A DNA stretch of 9,076 nucleotides, taken from positions 1 through 9,076 of the forward strand of contig JAUWNP010000181.1 in the NCBI GenBank assembly GCA_030612585.1. Reading direction: 5' to 3'. The notes under the pieces were generated by a model, which made no database searches, was not told where the DNA came from, and was given only the letters and a program-made list of their open reading frames with translations. Origin of the DNA: Anaerolineae bacterium (GTDB lineage Bacteria > Chloroflexota > Anaerolineae > B4-G1). Position 1 is the first letter of the stretch, and each line of letters begins with the position of its first letter. Below, one piece after another: positions 6,504 to 9,076 of this stretch. Position numbers and translations under genes: made by a program.

Positions 6504-8021
6504 CTATCGGCTAGCCACTGGTTCCCAATCTGGATGCTCGGCCTTCCACTCGTCGGCAACTTTCTGCATCTCGGTGCAGGCCCACTTCCAGGCATCCTCG
6601 GGTGATTCGCCACCCACGACCACCCGCTCGATCATTTGTGCTTCGATCGGGCTCGATCCCCAGATCCCACCACCCCATGGCATAGGATTGTATACGGGAT
6701 CAAAGGTGCACGTCTCGACGTCTAGCGCTCCCATATACAACGCAGACGAAGCGGTCCAAGCAGCAGTATCGAAGAGCACTTTCAGGTCGTCCCCGTACTG
6801 CTCCGCGTAGGGATGGTCGAAGGCGAGCATGGCTTCTTGGACTTCGCTCGTCGGTGGGATGAGGTGACCCGGCACGGTCATCTCGAAGCGAGCCAGCCTG
6901 TCGCCGGTGAAGAAGAACTTCAGGAAATCCCTGGTCTCCTCAGGCCAACGGGCATTGGCAGAAACTGCCAGGTAGTCATAGCCCCCCTGGCCCGCTTGCA
7001 CCTCGCCGTAGGGCCCCCAAATGACCTTGACATTCTCGCGCAGGTCGGGCTTGTCGCGGAACAGATTGTAGCCCAGGCGACCGCCATAGGGGTGCATGGC
7101 GGTCGTGCCCGCTGTCATCGCGATAATGCCGTCGAACCACGACCAGCCGGTGACGTCAGGCGGCGCATACTCCAAGAGCGCGACATAACGTTTGAGGGCC
7201 TTGAGGACGTTGGGATTGTCGAACACCAGGTTGCCCTCTTTGTCAAAGTAGTCGCCGCAGTTCATGTAGACGAAGTTGTTGAACCGCAGCCAGGTTGCGC
7301 CATTTGCGGCCGCTGGACTACCCCAACCGTAGATGTCGATCCTGCCGTCGCCGTTCGTGTCCTGTGTCAGCGCTTCAGCGGCCGCCAACAACTCGTCATA
7401 GGTGGTCGGTATCTCGAGACCGGCTTCCTCCAAGAGATCTGTCCGCACCCACAGCGTGGCATTGTTGCCCGCGGCGTAGCCCATAGCGTAATCGTGGTCT
7501 TCCAGGCTCAGTACCGCGCCAGGCTTGAACTTGTCACGGCCGACACCGTCCACCGTGGCGTTCAGCGGAAGCAGATAACCTGCCGTGACGTAATCGTACA
7601 GGAACTCAGGGTGGATGCCAACTATACCCAGTTCTGCCCCTACAGCGTTGGCTGTGATCAGCCGTTCCTCCTCCGAGCCATGGGCCGTCAAAACCAGGTC
7701 AATGCGGACGTCTGGGTGATCCGCCTCGTACTCGGCAAAGATCTCCTGGAAGACAGCCACCGATTCGGGGTCGGTTTCGGTCGTCATGAAGGGAATCGTT
7801 TTGACTCCTCCCTCGGGCAGTGGCATAGGGGTTGCGGTTACGACCATCTCAACCTCTTTTTCCACCTCCACCGGTTTTTCGACCTCCACCTCCACTTCTC
7901 TGGTGACCTCGACCTCGACCACCTCCGCTGTTGGCGCGGGGCCGCACGCCACGACCACTATGCTGATGACAAGCGCCATCGTCGTCCCGATCAGCCCCCA
8001 CTTTAGATTCTTGGCTTTCAT
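6504..8021 (-). CDS. Sugar ABC transporter substrate-binding lipoprotein (family 1)
   Basis: This 505-residue protein has a lipoprotein signal: K-rich n-region, hydrophobic core about 9-25, lipobox VVAC with Cys26. A low-complexity Val/Glu linker (33-60) ending VVTATP at 60-65 tethers the domain to the membrane. The mature domain (about 75-490) is a cluster-B/family 1 binding protein: FQEIFAEYEADHPDV (91-105), LYDYVTAGYLLPL (141-153), TYDELLAAAEALTQDTNGDGRIDIYGW (207-233) with a Ca-loop-like DTNGDGRID (221-229). It delivers a sugar or acid sugar to the neighbouring permeases; the ligand cannot be predicted. AAGGAG (8030-8035) lies 8 nt before the ATG. The gene sits between the MalG-type and MalF-type permease genes, an uncommon order. 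The linker style suggests Chloroflexota. Confidence 0.93.
   Translation of the reverse strand: MKAKNLKWGLIGTTMALVISIVVVACGPAPTAEVVEVEVTREVEVEVEKPVEVEKEVEMVVTATPMPLPEGGVKTIPFMTTETDPESVAVFQEIFAEYEADHPDVRIDLVLTAHGSEEERLITANAVGAELGIVGIHPEFLYDYVTAGYLLPLNATVDGVGRDKFKPGAVLSLEDHDYAMGYAAGNNATLWVRTDLLEEAGLEIPTTYDELLAAAEALTQDTNGDGRIDIYGWGSPAAANGATWLRFNNFVYMNCGDYFDKEGNLVFDNPNVLKALKRYVALLEYAPPDVTGWSWFDGIIAMTAGTTAMHPYGGRLGYNLFRDKPDLRENVKVIWGPYGEVQAGQGGYDYLAVSANARWPEETRDFLKFFFTGDRLARFEMTVPGHLIPPTSEVQEAMLAFDHPYAEQYGDDLKVLFDTAAWTASSALYMGALDVETCTFDPVYNPMPWGGGIWGSSPIEAQMIERVVVGGESPEDAWKWACTEMQKVADEWKAEHPDWEPVASR
7842..7925 (-). repeat. Imperfect hexamer repeat coding Val-Glu linker
   Basis: The minus strand repeats GAGGTG/GAGGTC-like hexamers, encoding alternating Val-Glu with some Lys, Thr and Arg (residues 33-60 of the lipoprotein). 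Slippage-prone coding repeats of this kind form length-variable tethers between the lipidated Cys and the binding domain. Confidence 0.75.
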
Positions 8022-8172
8022 CTTTCATTCTCCTTAGATTTTGTTGTTACGATTGAACCCTTCGGTTAAACGATCCTCGAGATAACTTGAAACTGATTCT
8101 ACATTCTGCTTTTACTCACCTCCTTTCCCGCCAGCGCCATCCAGAGATTCACCGGCGATGTTGGAAACGCTG
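8022..8172 (-). other. 151-bp spacer between MalG-type permease and binding protein
   Basis: It contains the binding-protein Shine-Dalgarno (8030-8035), a weak AACC-GAAG-GGTT mini-hairpin (about 8057-8068) and an orphan Shine-Dalgarno (8116-8126). I see no convincing -10/-35 pair and no T-tailed terminator, so read-through from the permease gene is the simplest reading, though a promoter cannot be excluded. Confidence 0.5.
8099..8126 (-). promoter_or_regulatory. Orphan near-perfect Shine-Dalgarno followed by ATG-TAG
   Basis: The minus strand reads AAAGGAGGTGA at 8126-8116, almost the full 16S complement, then an 11-nt spacer, then ATG (8104-8102) immediately followed by TAG (8101-8099). No gene follows it. 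In one frame the same ATG is the last codon of a 13-codon reading frame from ATG 8140. It is a candidate start-stop ribosome-stalling element, or the relic of a lost gene start. Confidence 0.4.
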
Positions 8173-9000
8173 CTATCCTTTCACTGCCCCACCACCCCAT
8201 CCGGCGATCAGGAAGCTCTGCATAAAAGAGAACAGAATGATCACCGGCAAGGTGGTCATCACCGCGGCGGCCATCAACAGACCCCAAGAGGCAGGTGCGA
8301 GTTCGCCCATAAAAGTCGCCACGCCGGCGCTCAACGTCATGCGATCGGATGACCATAGAAGAACTGAAGCGTAGAGGAACTCATTCCAGGCTACGTTGAA
8401 AGCAAACAGGGCTGTGGAGATGATGCCCGGAAGTGCTTGGGGTAGGACCACTCGAACGAAAGCCCACCAGCGGCTGCACCCGTCTATCAAGGCTGCCTCC
8501 TCAATCTCGTGTGGTATCCCGGCAAAGTAGGAGCGCAGGGTCCAGAGACCATACGGGATCAAAAAAGCATTATTGGTGAGCAATAGTCCGTACAGAGAGT
8601 TGGACAATTTGAGTGACCAGACAATCTTGAACACTGGGATGAGGAGCAGAACTCTGGGCACCATGTAAGCGAACAGGATCAAGCGAGAGAACACCTCGAA
8701 GAACCGATAGCGGAACCTCGAGAAGACGTAAGCCCCCATAGCGCTCACTGCAATTGAGGTCAGCGTAGTGCCGATAGAGACGAGTACGCTGTTACGAAAC
8801 CACAGTGGGAACTGTGTTCTGCCGAACAACGTTCGGTAATGTTCCAATGTCCACTTCTGGGGGATGATCGTAGGTGGATAGGAGAGATTCTCCCCCTCGG
8901 TCTTTAAGGATGACAGGCACATCCAGAAGAGCGGCATGGCCATACTGAAAACCATAACGATGAGCAGAACGTAAGCGAAGACCCTATTGGCTACCCGCAT
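8173..9000 (-). CDS. CUT1 ABC transporter permease (MalG/UgpE-type)
   Basis: This is a 275-residue inner-membrane permease with about six membrane segments (roughly 8-29, 70-92, 105-126, 138-156, 193-213, 240-262). The EAA loop is EEAALIDGCS (167-176) followed by VVLPQALPG (184-192). The C-terminus QSFLIAGWGGGAVKG is the hallmark end of MalG-type subunits. SLKTEGENLSYPPTIIPQKWT (31-51) is the typical periplasmic stretch after helix 1. It should pair with the MalF-type subunit at 5510-6415. ATG at 9000 has no clear Shine-Dalgarno. The frame stays open upstream to base 9075 with an Arg-rich stretch ending RQRRVGKI, a normal cytoplasmic N-terminus for this family, so the true start may lie beyond the window. 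A 151-bp spacer separates it from the binding-protein gene. Confidence 0.92.
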   Translation of the reverse strand: MRVANRVFAYVLLIVMVFSMAMPLFWMCLSSLKTEGENLSYPPTIIPQKWTLEHYRTLFGRTQFPLWFRNSVLVSIGTTLTSIAVSAMGAYVFSRFRYRFFEVFSRLILFAYMVPRVLLLIPVFKIVWSLKLSNSLYGLLLTNNAFLIPYGLWTLRSYFAGIPHEIEEAALIDGCSRWWAFVRVVLPQALPGIISTALFAFNVAWNEFLYASVLLWSSDRMTLSAGVATFMGELAPASWGLLMAAAVMTTLPVIILFSFMQSFLIAGWGGGAVKG

Positions 9001-9076
9001 AATCTTGCCGACACGCCGCTGACGCCCGTACCGGGCTGCTGCGCGGTCGTCAACACGACGTGGCGATGTGGCGACA
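9001..9076 (-). other. Edge segment: possible N-terminal extension of the MalG-type permease
   Basis: Read in frame with the permease, these 25 codons have no stop and encode an Arg/Ala-rich segment before the first helix. They contain no ATG, GTG or TTG start codon in that frame. A second minus frame ends at a TGA about 50 bp before ATG 9000 and could be the tail of an upstream gene. The two possibilities cannot be separated without more sequence. Confidence 0.4.

Noticed and set aside
6416..6613. Upstream extension of the MalF-type permease to 6613
   Set aside because: It overlaps the binding-protein 3' end and the hairpin, reads as non-hydrophobic low-similarity peptide, and has a worse start context than ATG 6415.
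6813..8006. A 397-codon plus-strand open frame opposite the binding-protein gene
   Set aside because: The minus frame has a lipobox, family 1 binding-protein motifs and a good ribosome-binding site. The plus frame is a long antisense shadow common in GC-rich genes, and its C-terminal HxHxH-like runs are the complement of the Val-Glu repeat.
1..9076. CRISPR array, tRNA, rRNA, insertion sequence or attachment site
   Set aside because: I saw no regularly spaced direct repeats, no cloverleaf-like segment, no transposase-like frame and no terminal inverted repeats. The window is almost fully occupied by the operon.

Overview
The window holds nine protein genes, all on the minus strand. They read as one catabolic locus running from the high-coordinate end to the low-coordinate end. 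The organism is probably a member of the Chloroflexota (Anaerolineae-like). The clue is the binding protein near 8.0 kb: its lipobox is followed by a Val/Glu-repeat linker ending in VVTATP, a style familiar in lipoproteins of that phylum. This placement is inference from protein style and a moderately GC-rich composition, not from a marker gene.

Layout in transcription order: (1) MalG-type sugar permease (8173-9000; frame open to the window edge); (2) family 1 sugar-binding lipoprotein (6504-8021); (3) a perfect 15-bp hairpin in the gap, then a MalF-type permease (5510-6415); (4) a 187-bp gap holding a degenerate copy of the 5' end of gene 6, then an alpha/beta hydrolase (4531-5322); (5) RBS-like and coupled junctions leading into the next genes; (6) a mandelate-racemase-subgroup enolase-superfamily dehydratase (3403-4512); (7) a class II (FucA/AraD-type) aldolase (2712-3413), overlapping gene 6 by 11 bp; (8) a xylose-isomerase-like TIM-barrel isomerase/epimerase (1833-2666); (9) an SDR dehydrogenase (1070-1819); (10) an FAD-linked oxidase of the VAO/PCMH fold (1-1029), cut by the window edge.

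Working together (inference): a CUT1 ABC importer lacking its own ATPase here brings in a sugar or acid sugar. The enzymes fit a non-phosphorylative route. The SDR would oxidise a sugar to a lactone, the hydrolase would open the lactone, and the dehydratase would make a 2-keto-3-deoxy acid. The aldolase would split that acid into pyruvate plus a short aldehyde, and the FAD oxidase would oxidise a hydroxy-acid product. The TIM-barrel enzyme would epimerise or isomerise an intermediate. No kinase is visible. The substrate cannot be read from the sequence.

The most unusual items are: the 'ghost' enolase gene start upstream of the hydrolase; a hairpin whose arm can pair either with its partner or with the ribosome-binding site of the MalF-type permease; an orphan near-perfect Shine-Dalgarno followed by an ATG-TAG; and the dehydratase active site, which keeps an Asp-His dyad but has K-x-G where many relatives have K-x-K.
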